Shown piece by piece: positions 8,244 through 15,019 of a stretch of DNA of 64,000 nt. Position 1 is the first letter of the stretch, and each line of letters begins with the position of its first letter. This stretch comes from 54-19 sp038210655. GTDB taxonomy: Bacteria > Chloroflexota > Chloroflexia > Chloroheliales > Chloroheliaceae. The notes below the pieces were generated by a model. It worked only from the letters and a program-made list of their open reading frames with translations, was not told the DNA's origin and did not search any database. The stretch spans positions 8,873-72,872 of the forward strand of contig JBBQWM010000030.1 in NCBI GenBank assembly GCA_038210655.1, written 5' to 3'. The position numbers and the translations under genes were made by a program.

Positions 8244-8494
8244 GGTAATTACTCAGACCGGGCGACCACATAGGGTCGCACCCTACGACGGATTTTGGGT
8301 AGGGTGCGACGATGCGACCGAAGAAGAAGCCGGTAACAACTTCCTCGTGGCACCCTACGAGGGATTTTGGGTAGGGTGCGACTTGAAAGAAGCTGTCAGA
8401 GATATGACTAGCGTTACCAGTGGCACCCTACGACGGATTTTGGGTAGGGTGCGACCCTATGTGGTCGCCCAAAGGGGGTAGGTTGAGTAGTTAC
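8244..8494. repeat. MITE-like nested inverted repeat, GTAAYTACTCAG family, long form
   Basis: Outer arms at 8260-8286 and 8444-8470 are 27-base perfect inverted repeats, extended outward by imperfect ends (GTAATTACTCAG on the left, inverse of CTGAGTAGTTAC-like on the right as GAGTAGTTACT). Between them are further copies of the hairpin unit GCACCCTACGA...GGGTAGGGTGC, three in total (8279, 8350 and 8423). There is no coding capacity. A shorter single-unit copy with the same ends lies at 48418-48520. This is consistent with a non-autonomous element; no transposase for it is visible. Confidence 0.75.
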
Positions 8495-8517
8495 TAAATT
8501 AGAGGGCAGTAACTAAA

Positions 8518-8556
8518 AAGCCATCAGCCAGAATTTCTGGCTGATGGCTTTTTTAT
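8518..8556. terminator. Bidirectional terminator between cytochrome c and ino1
   Basis: A long stem (AGCCATCAGCCAG pairing with CTGGCTGATGGCT, about 14-16 bp) with a tiny loop, A-rich on the left and followed by TTTTTTATT on the right. It can end transcripts from both converging genes. Confidence 0.85.
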
Positions 8557-8611
8557 TCGAGGTAAACCCACCCACGGAGCGGTGTCCCCACAAGGTTATA
8601 CAAACAGCGTC

Positions 8612-9742
8612 TTACTGGGCTACTGTCTCGGTCTTCGGGGCCTCGACCGGCAGGCGTGTGTCGTCCTTGCCTTCGATAAAGTCCGCCACCATCTTGCGGG
8701 CAATATCGTCGTGGTACTGGACTGGCGGACTCTTCATGAAGTAGGCTGCTGGTCCAGCTAACGTGCCGGCTAGACCCCGGTCGAGGCCAAGCTTGGCGCA
8801 ACGTACTGCGTCGATCACGACCCCGGCGCTGTTCGGGCTATCCCAAACTTCCAGCTTCAGTTCGGCCATAATCGGCACATTGCCAAAGGTCGTGCCTTCC
8901 ATGCGAATGTGACACCATTTGCGGTCTTCCAGCCAGGGAACATAATCGCTCGGCCCGACGTGGATGTTCTTTTCCTCTATTTCGGTGTGATCGAGTTGGC
9001 TGGTGACAGCGTTGGTCTTGGAGATTTTCTTGCTCTCCAACCGGCTGCGCTCCAACATGTTATAGAAGTCGGTGTTACCGCCGAAGTTCAACTGGTAAGT
9101 CCGCTCTAGCTTCACGCCGCGATCCTCGAACAAGCGGGCCAGCATACGGTGGGTGATGGTCGCTCCGACCTGGCTCTTGATGTCGTCGCCAATCATTGGC
9201 AAACCTCTGTCGAGGAAACGGCGCTGCCAATATTCTTCGCGGCCAATAAAGACCGGGATACAGTTGACGAAAGCACAACCGGCTTCCAGGATTTGCTCGA
9301 CATACCACTTGGTCGCCATTTCGCTACCAACCGGCAGGTAGCTAACTACCACATCGGTTTTGGTGTCCTTCAAGACCTGCACAATATTGGCGGTCGGGCC
9401 AGGAGCCTTCGTAATGATTTGGCTAAGGTAGAGGCCCAGACCATCGTGGGTCATCCCACGGTGAACCGGTACGTTGAGGAACGGCACATCTGAAAACTTG
9501 ATCGTGTTGTTTGGCTCGGCCCAGATTGCCTCGCTCAAATCCTTACCAACCTTTGTGACGTTGATATCAAAAGCGGCACTAAATTCAATGTCCCGGATGT
9601 GGTAGCCACCCAGGTTGACGTTCATCAAACCGGGTACGAAGTCATCCTCTTTGGCGTTTTTGTAGAACTCCACCCCTTGCACGAACGACGAGGCGCAGTT
9701 ACCTACCCCAATAATGGCTACCCGTACTTTCTTCTCTGACAA
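8612..9742 (-). CDS. ino1: Inositol-1-phosphate (myo-inositol-3-phosphate) synthase
   Basis: Converts glucose-6-phosphate to inositol phosphate with NAD, the first step toward phosphatidylinositol-type lipids or compatible solutes. The 376-residue protein has the NAD-binding start (VAIIGVGNCASS), SYLPVGSE, GDDIKSQVGAT and GGNTDFYNML, which are core segments of the shorter prokaryotic Ino1 proteins found in actinobacteria and archaea rather than the larger yeast form. The start is TTG at 9742 (MSEKKVRV), supported by AAAGGAG nine bases upstream; no ATG fits. The gene stands alone. Its mRNA ends at the bidirectional terminator at 8518. Confidence 0.95.
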   Translation of the reverse strand: MSEKKVRVAIIGVGNCASSFVQGVEFYKNAKEDDFVPGLMNVNLGGYHIRDIEFSAAFDINVTKVGKDLSEAIWAEPNNTIKFSDVPFLNVPVHRGMTHDGLGLYLSQIITKAPGPTANIVQVLKDTKTDVVVSYLPVGSEMATKWYVEQILEAGCAFVNCIPVFIGREEYWQRRFLDRGLPMIGDDIKSQVGATITHRMLARLFEDRGVKLERTYQLNFGGNTDFYNMLERSRLESKKISKTNAVTSQLDHTEIEEKNIHVGPSDYVPWLEDRKWCHIRMEGTTFGNVPIMAELKLEVWDSPNSAGVVIDAVRCAKLGLDRGLAGTLAGPAAYFMKSPPVQYHDDIARKMVADFIEGKDDTRLPVEAPKTETVAQ

Positions 9743-10140
9743 TTCTCAATGCTCCTTTCGGGATTTTTGCCACTCCCTGAAATTTTCTTAAAAGTTATTC
9801 AATAAATAAAGAGCCAGGCCTGGCATGGCCCCGGTCTTAATGAGCTATGTGGCGAAGCGGTTGCCACCTCATAGTTCTTCAAGTCTCTCATTTTTAGCTC
9901 TACTTGTCAAATTTTAAGGTCCCAGCGGGTGCGCCTCAGAATTTTGCAAACCCGCCGGGCTATGCTACAACCGAAACCAGGGTTGAGTATAGATTAGAAA
10001 AATTCGCGCAGAAAAAATTTCTAAAATATACTTTTGAGTGGTTTGGGACGGGGTTTTGGTGGTTGCTCCTTCTTATTGTTTGAACCTGTGCAAAAACCTA
10101 AAATCCACCCGACCCCAGTCTCGTAGCTTAAATGCTTGCA
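9743..10140. other. Gap between ino1 and dnaK: ino1 upstream region
   Basis: There is no coding region. On the minus strand a TTGACA lies at about 9905-9910, but no convincing -10 follows at normal spacing. Hairpins precede ino1: GAGCTATGTGGC pairing imperfectly with GCCACCTCATAGTTC (9841-9878), and AGCCAGGCCTGGC (9811-9823). A structured leader is possible but no known riboswitch was recognised. Confidence 0.4.
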
Positions 10141-10143
10141 AAA

Positions 10144-10180
10144 CAAAAGGCTCGGAAAGTTTCTTCCGAGCCTTTTGTTT
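10144..10180 (-). terminator. dnaK terminator
   Basis: A 13-bp stem (CAAAAGGCTCGGA at 10144-10156 with 10165-10177) and, reading the minus strand, a T-rich tail (TTTTGTTTT). It lies 9 bases past the dnaK stop. Confidence 0.88.
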
Positions 10181-10185
10181 ACCAA

Positions 10186-12111
10186 TTACATCTCGCGGTA
10201 TTCGCCTTCGACGGTGCCATCACCGGGGCGTTGCTGCCCACCACCGGGTTGTCCGCCGCCTGGCTGACCTTCCTCTGGGTTGTTGGCATCAGGCTGACCG
10301 GTCTGCTGCTGGCTATAGATCGCCGAGCCGACCTGCTGGATCGCGGCATTTAGGGTTTCGGTCGCCGAGTTGATAAGATCGGGGTCTTCACCCTGCAAGG
10401 CCGAACGAACTGCCGCAATCTTGCCGGTAATCTCGTTCTTCAACTCTTCCGGCACCTGCGCTCCGAAATCCGACAAGGTCTTTTCGGCCCGGTAAGCGGC
10501 CGTATCGCCCACATTGCGGGCCTCGATCAGCCCACGTTTGCGCTGATCTTCCGAAGCGTGCAACTCGGCATCCTTCTTCATCCGCTCAATCTCGTCCTTC
10601 GAGAGACCGCTGGAAGCCGTGATAGTAATCTTCTGCTCACGGCTGGTCGCCTGATCCTTAGCCGAGACGTTTAGAATACCGTTTGCGTCGATGTCGAAGG
10701 TCACTTCGATTTTCGGGATACCACGCGGCGCGGGTGGGATACCGTCCAGGATAAAGCGGCCCAGGCTCTTGTTGTCCTTGGCGAACTCGCGCTCACCCTG
10801 AACCACGTGAATCTCGACGCTGCTCTGTCCATCGGCAGCCGTGCTAAAGACTTCACCCTTCTTGTGAGGGATAGTCGTGTTCCGCTCGATCAGCGGGGTA
10901 GCAATACCACCCAACGTCTCGACCGAAAGGGTTAGCGGGGTTACGTCCAGCAGCAAAATGTCCTTAACTTCGCCGCCCAACACACCGGCCTGTACCGCCG
11001 CTCCAATCGCCACTACTTCGTCCGGGTTGATCCCGCGATGAGGGTCTTTGCCAAAGAAGCTCTTGACCTTATCGACTACCGAGGGCATGCGGGTCATACC
11101 ACCAACCATCAAGATTTCGTCGATCTTGTTGAGGGGCAGCTTGGCATCGTCCAGGGCCGATTTCATCGGTGGAACGGTCTTGTCGGTCAGATCGCCGACC
11201 AATTGCTCCAACTTGGCGCGGGTCAAGGTTACGTTCAAGTGCTTTGGCCCACTAGCATCTGCCGAAATAAAGGGCAGATTGATGTCGCTCGACTGGGTGG
11301 TCGAAAGCTCAATCTTGGCTTTCTCGGCGCTTTCTTTGAGACGCTGCAAAGCCATCTTGTCCTGCCGCAAGTCGATCCCGTTTTCCTTGCGGAACTCATC
11401 GGCCAGCCACTCAATAACGCGCTGATCGAAGTCGTCACCGCCGAGGTGAGTGTCACCATTGGTCGATTTTACTTCAAATACGCCTTCGCCCAGCCCCAAA
11501 ATCGAAATATCGTAGGTACCACCGCCCAGATCATACACGGCTACTTCTTCGTCCTGACCCTTTTTGTCCACCCCGTAGGCCAGGGCAGCGGCGGTCGGTT
11601 CGTTGATGATACGAAGCACCTGCAACCCGGCAATTTCACCGGCATCTTTGGTAGCCTGGCGCTGGCTGTCGTTAAAGTAGGCCGGAACGGTAATTACAGC
11701 CTGGGTAATTTTCTCGCCCAGGTAAGCTTCGGCATCGGCCTTGAGCTTGGCGAGGATCATTGCGCTAACTTCGGGTGGGCTATAGGCTTTGCCGCCTAGC
11801 AAAACTTCTACGTCACCATTGGTGCGCTTGCTGACTTTATAAGGTACCAATTTAAGGTCGCGCTGTACCGAAAGATCATCATACTTGCGGCCCATAAAAC
11901 GCTTTACCGAGAAAATCGTGTTTTCTGGGTTTGTAACCGCCTGACGCTTGGCGACCTGACCCACTAGCCGCTCGCCGCTTTTGGAAATTGCTACAACCGA
12001 AGGGGTTGTGCGTGCTCCTTCTGCGTTAGGGATCACAACCGGCTCGCCACCTTCCATTACTGCCATTGCAGAGTTGGTGGTTCCCAGATCTATTCCCAAT
12101 ATCTTTGCCAT
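10186..12111 (-). CDS. dnaK: Chaperone protein DnaK (Hsp70)
   Basis: ATP-driven chaperone that folds and protects cytosolic proteins with DnaJ and GrpE. The full length (641 aa) is present: GIDLGTTNSAMAV phosphate-1 loop at residues 6-18, YDLGGGTYDIS phosphate-2 region near 195, NEPTAAALAYG, GGMTRMP and the linker DILLLDVTPLTLSVE before the substrate domain. The C-terminal tail is rich in Gly/Pro/Gln (GGGQPGGGQQRPGDG) and ends EYREM rather than the EEVD-like or DVK-type tail. grpE and dnaJ are not adjacent, so dnaK is a single-gene unit here. GGAGG lies 12 bases before the ATG. A CIRCE-like inverted repeat upstream suggests HrcA control. Confidence 0.98.
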   Translation of the reverse strand: MAKILGIDLGTTNSAMAVMEGGEPVVIPNAEGARTTPSVVAISKSGERLVGQVAKRQAVTNPENTIFSVKRFMGRKYDDLSVQRDLKLVPYKVSKRTNGDVEVLLGGKAYSPPEVSAMILAKLKADAEAYLGEKITQAVITVPAYFNDSQRQATKDAGEIAGLQVLRIINEPTAAALAYGVDKKGQDEEVAVYDLGGGTYDISILGLGEGVFEVKSTNGDTHLGGDDFDQRVIEWLADEFRKENGIDLRQDKMALQRLKESAEKAKIELSTTQSSDINLPFISADASGPKHLNVTLTRAKLEQLVGDLTDKTVPPMKSALDDAKLPLNKIDEILMVGGMTRMPSVVDKVKSFFGKDPHRGINPDEVVAIGAAVQAGVLGGEVKDILLLDVTPLTLSVETLGGIATPLIERNTTIPHKKGEVFSTAADGQSSVEIHVVQGEREFAKDNKSLGRFILDGIPPAPRGIPKIEVTFDIDANGILNVSAKDQATSREQKITITASSGLSKDEIERMKKDAELHASEDQRKRGLIEARNVGDTAAYRAEKTLSDFGAQVPEELKNEITGKIAAVRSALQGEDPDLINSATETLNAAIQQVGSAIYSQQQTGQPDANNPEEGQPGGGQPGGGQQRPGDGTVEGEYREM

Positions 12112-12236
12112 TTGTCTCTTATTCCTCCAAGGTTTAGGATTCTCTTATCCTTTTATAAATTAAGAAGGATTTCTATATTTAGTGCAGTTTGTTTGCTTGC
12201 TTCCAAATAAGACTGCGGCACAAGCGACCAAATTGT

Positions 12237-12263
12237 TTAGCACTCTTAACCGCTTTATGCTAC
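12237..12263 (-). promoter_or_regulatory. CIRCE-like operator upstream of dnaK
   Basis: TTAGCACTC (12237-12245), then exactly nine bases, then TTATGCTAC (12255-12263). The CIRCE consensus is TTAGCACTC-N9-GAGTGCTAA: the left arm is perfect and the right arm keeps TGCTA in register (5 of 9). It lies about 126 bases before the dnaK start. This would be the target of the heat-shock repressor HrcA. Confidence 0.55.
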
Positions 12264-12406
12264 CATATTCTACGCAACTACAAAAGGGAAAGTAACCACT
12301 TTTGGCGTTAGACTTGTGTTAGACTCTTAATAAGGGATGGATGAAGGCAGAAGAGGGGAGTTATAACACAGATGAACACAGATAGGACGGATGAACACGG
12401 ATGAAC

Positions 12407-12448
12407 AATGCAGAATGCAGAATGCAGAATGCAGAAGGCAGAATGCAG
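12407..12448. repeat. Six tandem AATGCAG heptamers
   Basis: Units at 12407, 12414, 12421, 12428, 12435 (one base changed to AAGGCAG) and 12442. The same heptamer family appears at 2566 and 54122. Confidence 0.9.
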
Positions 12449-12490
12449 AATAATGAACGCAGAAGAGAAGTAAGAGCGAAGCATGTATTG

Positions 12491-12510
12491 TAATCGTAAA
12501 TCGTAAATCC
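12491..12510. repeat. TCGTAAA heptamer tract
   Basis: Two full units plus a partial one, ending four bases before the stop of the membrane protein gene on the other strand. Further copies lie at 45311, 45487, 57474 and 57633. Confidence 0.8.
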
Positions 12511-12513
12511 CTT

Positions 12514-13149
12514 TCATCCCTTGCTTCGGGTGAGGATGAGGAGTTCCAGGACTATGAAGGCCATAAAGAGGCTGATGGCGTTGAGCAGGTTTACGGCTCC
12601 GACTACCCGCAAGAAGGCCAGCAGTAGTATGTAGGTCCCTGCTAATACTGCCTCGCGTCGGGCGCGGTTCAGATCATATTGCTGGATGCGTCGTGAAAAA
12701 AGCCGGAACCCCAGCCGGTAGAAAAGCGGCAAAAAGAGCGTGACTGTTATCATGAAGAGTGAAAGCAAGAGCAAGCCGAGCGGCCCGCTATTGTCGCTCC
12801 AACCGCGCTCCGGGTTGGTTGGCACAAAGGCCAGTACGTAGCCAAAGATGGCCCAACTGATGACTGCCCAGAAGCCGTAAAGCGGAAATTCGAGCGACCG
12901 ACCTATTGGCATAAAAGTCAGGGTCGGCGCGATCAATAGCAGTATGTAAGTTAGCAATCGCCCTGGAAACCAGAAATCATAATCGCCTACGTTTAGCAAG
13001 AAAATCAGTCCAACCAGCCCGGCCCAGGTCAGCCCGGACAAGGCCGAAATTAAGAGCATTCGGCGTTTGTTCAAGCTAGACGACTTATCCCCAGTCGTAT
13101 CAGGTCGGCGTAAGGGACGATCTTTGGTTTGGAATTCAGAATTTAGCAT
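12514..13149 (-). CDS. Polytopic membrane protein of unknown function
   Basis: A 211-residue protein with a hydrophilic N-terminal 30 residues (many Asp, Lys, Arg), then about six hydrophobic segments: LISALSGLTWAGLVGLIFLL, LLTYILLLIAPTLTFM, FWAVISWAIFGYVLAFV, GLLLLSLFMITVTLFLPLFY, AGTYILLLAFLRVVGAV and AISLFMAFIVLELLIL. No family motif was recognised. ATG 13149 has no strong ribosome site; a start at the internal methionine (residue 31, RRMLLIS) cannot be excluded. It stands alone between repeat-rich gaps. A real gene by length and composition, function unknown. Confidence 0.7.
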   Translation of the reverse strand: MLNSEFQTKDRPLRRPDTTGDKSSSLNKRRMLLISALSGLTWAGLVGLIFLLNVGDYDFWFPGRLLTYILLLIAPTLTFMPIGRSLEFPLYGFWAVISWAIFGYVLAFVPTNPERGWSDNSGPLGLLLLSLFMITVTLFLPLFYRLGFRLFSRRIQQYDLNRARREAVLAGTYILLLAFLRVVGAVNLLNAISLFMAFIVLELLILTRSKG

Positions 13150-13241
13150 TCTCGGTTAATCTCAGTTTCAAGGTATATCCTGACCAGCACTTAACATAAT
13201 ATAACCAATTTTCTAAAAAAGCAATCCCCAAATAGGTCTAA

Positions 13242-13285
13242 AAATAATAGTCCGTTCCCTGACATAAGGGAACGGACTATTATTT
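13242..13285. terminator. Strong hairpin, probable bidirectional terminator
   Basis: A 19-bp perfect stem (13242-13260 with 13267-13285; core AGTCCGTTCCCT) around a 6-base loop, with A-rich left and TTTTTATA right ends. It lies between two minus-strand genes, downstream of the PadR regulator, and would end its transcript. Confidence 0.75.
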
Positions 13286-13314
13286 TTATAACAAAATGCC
13301 GCGAAACTGACCCC

Positions 13315-13387
13315 TGTAGGAGGGAGCTTCTGCTCGCGATTGAACACTCAGCACTCTTTTAATCGCGAGCAGAAGCTCCCTCCTACA
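13315..13387. repeat. REP-like palindrome, copy A
   Basis: Inverted repeat with arms TGTAGGAGGGAGCTTCTGCT... and its complement, separated by GAACACTCAGCACTCTTTT. Arms of about 28 bases match perfectly. Copies B (14729) and C (26696) share the sequence. It lies 14 bases past the PadR stop and may add to termination. Confidence 0.9.
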
Positions 13388-13400
13388 GATAAGCGTTTAG

Positions 13401-13826
13401 TTAGCTGGCGTAGGCCAGATCGCTTTGCCCGGTCAGGTTAGGTAGACCATAGGTGATCGTAAACCCGGTTTGGAATTGCTCAGGCTGGGCGGCACTATAT
13501 TCCTGATTGAGCCGAGCCAGTTTGGTGCGACCCTGTTCGGTTATAGTGTAGACCCGCCGGGGTGAGTTGTCAGGACGATAGACCTGCAAAATACCCGCCG
13601 CTTCGAGGTCGTGCAAGAGGGGGTAGTTGACCCCATAGCCGCTGGCCCGACGCGAAAGGGAAGCCAGTTCTCGGATTAGCACATCGCCGGTGTAATCCCG
13701 GTCTTTTAGCATAGTTAGTACGCCTAATACAAGGACAGGACGTGGTAAGAAGTTTGGCAAGCTGTAGCGAGGCCGATTGGCGGCAATTCGTTCGACTACT
13801 TCTATAAGCTCTTTGATCTCTTTCAT
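13401..13826 (-). CDS. PadR-family transcriptional regulator
   Basis: A 141-residue DNA-binding regulator. The winged-helix pattern of PadR is clear: LVLGVLTMLKDRDYTGDVLIREL, the loop and recognition helix region GYGVNYPLLHDLEAAGIL, and the wing RRVYTITEQGRTKL. The C-terminal helix needed for dimerisation is short (about 40 residues), so it is a small PadR. An unusual N-terminal extension (MKEIKELIEVVERIAANR...) comes before the domain. Such proteins usually repress a neighbouring transporter or enzyme gene, but none is adjacent in the same direction; the nearest gene is a MarR regulator upstream on the same strand. Confidence 0.85.
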   Translation of the reverse strand: MKEIKELIEVVERIAANRPRYSLPNFLPRPVLVLGVLTMLKDRDYTGDVLIRELASLSRRASGYGVNYPLLHDLEAAGILQVYRPDNSPRRVYTITEQGRTKLARLNQEYSAAQPEQFQTGFTITYGLPNLTGQSDLAYAS

Positions 13827-13950
13827 GGCAAACTCTTCCTTTCTATTCTTTTATTCTATTATAGATGCAAGTCCGCACCGGTATAATTATTTGCTGTCTT
13901 AAATAGTTCGCTCTTGATATATTACCGATCTGGTAGCAATTATAAGGCTG

Positions 13951-13991
13951 AAAAAAGGGCCTGTATGTGATCTAGTTCACAGTTCAGGCCC
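13951..13991 (-). terminator. Terminator of the MarR gene
   Basis: Outer stem GGGCCTG/CAGGCCC (13957-13963 and 13985-13991) with an inner TGTGA/TTCACA pairing. In the minus direction it is followed by CTTTTTT. It starts six bases after the marR-type stop. Confidence 0.8.
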
Positions 13992-13996
13992 CAGTT

Positions 13997-14524
13997 CTAG
14001 CGTTTGGCTGGGTCTAACTGAGTATCCTTTAGAGTTGGACTGTTGCTATCGGGCGAACCGGTCAGGCTAATATCTTTATCACCTAACTTGGTGCGAACTT
14101 TGCTGTAAAGCTCAATCAGGATTAGCCGCTCGGCGGGGGTTAGGGCTTCCAATACGCCCAGGGCCATCAATTCAAACTTGTGCTGATAGGCTTCGGCCAT
14201 CCGCTCACCCTTTTCGGTCAAGCCGATCCAGAAGCTACGGCGGTCTTCCCGGTTGAGGGTGCGGGTGATGTATTCGCTCTCTTCGAGCCGATCCAGCACC
14301 CTGGTCAGGCTACTCAAACTGACATTATTCAGGCGACAAGCAATATCTTTGACTACCAGCGAACCACGCTGGGAAAGCATCTTTAGCACGGTGATTTCCT
14401 GGATCGAGCATTTGCTAAAATCCTCAAAATCGGCGGTGCTATTCTTAAATTTTTCGCCCAGAAACATTATAAAATCACGTACATCAGCTACTTGTTCCGG
14501 GTCTAACGGTTTATCGGTTGTCAT
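13997..14524 (-). CDS. MarR-family transcriptional regulator
   Basis: A 175-residue winged-helix regulator. Visible marks are QEITVLKMLSQRGSLVVKDIACRLNNVSLSSLTRVLDRLEESEYI (helices 2-4, the fourth being the recognition helix) and the wing TLNREDRRSFWIGLTEKGERM, with the DRR motif nearly universal in MarR proteins. A basic/acidic tail of about 30 residues (after DKDISLTG) is extra. The ligand and targets are unknown. A pair of inverted CCAGAAT sites lies just upstream and could be its own operator, since MarR proteins often repress themselves. Confidence 0.92.
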   Translation of the reverse strand: MTTDKPLDPEQVADVRDFIMFLGEKFKNSTADFEDFSKCSIQEITVLKMLSQRGSLVVKDIACRLNNVSLSSLTRVLDRLEESEYITRTLNREDRRSFWIGLTEKGERMAEAYQHKFELMALGVLEALTPAERLILIELYSKVRTKLGDKDISLTGSPDSNSPTLKDTQLDPAKR

Positions 14525-14547
14525 ATTGATCCTATTGACCAGCTATT

Positions 14548-14583
14548 CCAGAATACTCTCGATCTGAAATATTTCCATTCTGG
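14548..14583 (-). promoter_or_regulatory. Possible autoregulatory operator of the MarR gene
   Basis: CCAGAAT (14548-14554) and its inverse ATTCTGG (14577-14583) lie 24 to 59 bases upstream of the start codon, in the expected promoter zone. The half-sites are 22 bases apart, wider than most MarR sites, so the call is weak. Confidence 0.3.
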
Positions 14584-14728
14584 TAGTATTACGATAACTC
14601 CGATTTTGGGTTTTGTCAAGACTTTTTGCCAATTTCCGGCCCAAACCGACTAAAACTAACCAAACCCGCGTTTATTGATGCTAGACGGATTACAGCAAAT
14701 TGCAAAGATATTGGGCCGTCCGATTATC

Positions 14729-14802
14729 TGTAGGAGCGAGCTTCTGCTCACGATTGAACACCCAGCTGTTGTTCCAATCGCGAGCGGAAGCTCGCTCCTA
14801 CA
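14729..14802. repeat. REP-like palindrome, copy B
   Basis: Arms TGTAGGAGCGAGCTTCTGCT and complement, centre GAACACCCAGCTGTTGTTCC. Two mismatches between arms. Same family as 13315 and 26696. Confidence 0.9.
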
Positions 14803-15019
14803 GGGGTTAATAACTGTGCAACATGCTATAGTACCAGTAGTAATATAGTAGAATAGCCCTAGCAACATCGCCACCAAGTCTCACCACTGGTAATTTCATG
14901 AAAAGCAAAGCATGATATGAACCATAAAGTACTAGATGATGTTATAATAGACCCAGACACAATTAGCACTATAATAAGAGCGAAATCGAAATTTATGGTC
15001 AACAGGGGACTCACTAAAA

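Larger units (their letters stand above)
12112..12513. other. Gap between dnaK and the membrane protein gene
   Basis: No gene. From right to left in the dnaK direction it holds the AT-rich dnaK leader and promoter region (12112-12300), then repeat DNA: irregular GATGAACACAGAT/GATGAACACGG units (12371-12405), six GCAGAAT heptamers (12407-12448) and an AATCGTAAATCGTAAAT tract (12492-12508) that stops six bases before the end of the next gene. The open frame on the minus strand across the repeats only reads the repeats. Confidence 0.7.
14525..15019. other. Gap between the divergent MarR and kinase genes
   Basis: No gene. It contains the MarR promoter zone, REP-like copy B (14729-14802) and the kinase promoter zone. 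A perfect -10 hexamer TATAAT lies at 14943-14948, 72 bases before the kinase ATG, but no good -35 is placed 16-18 bases upstream. Confidence 0.5.

Noticed and set aside
11038..11799. 253-codon frame opposite dnaK
   Set aside because: Full overlap with an unambiguous dnaK and no motif.
12308..12517. 69-codon frame over the heptamer repeats
   Set aside because: The product (repeating ILHSAFC) is the translation of GCAGAAT units; no ribosome site.
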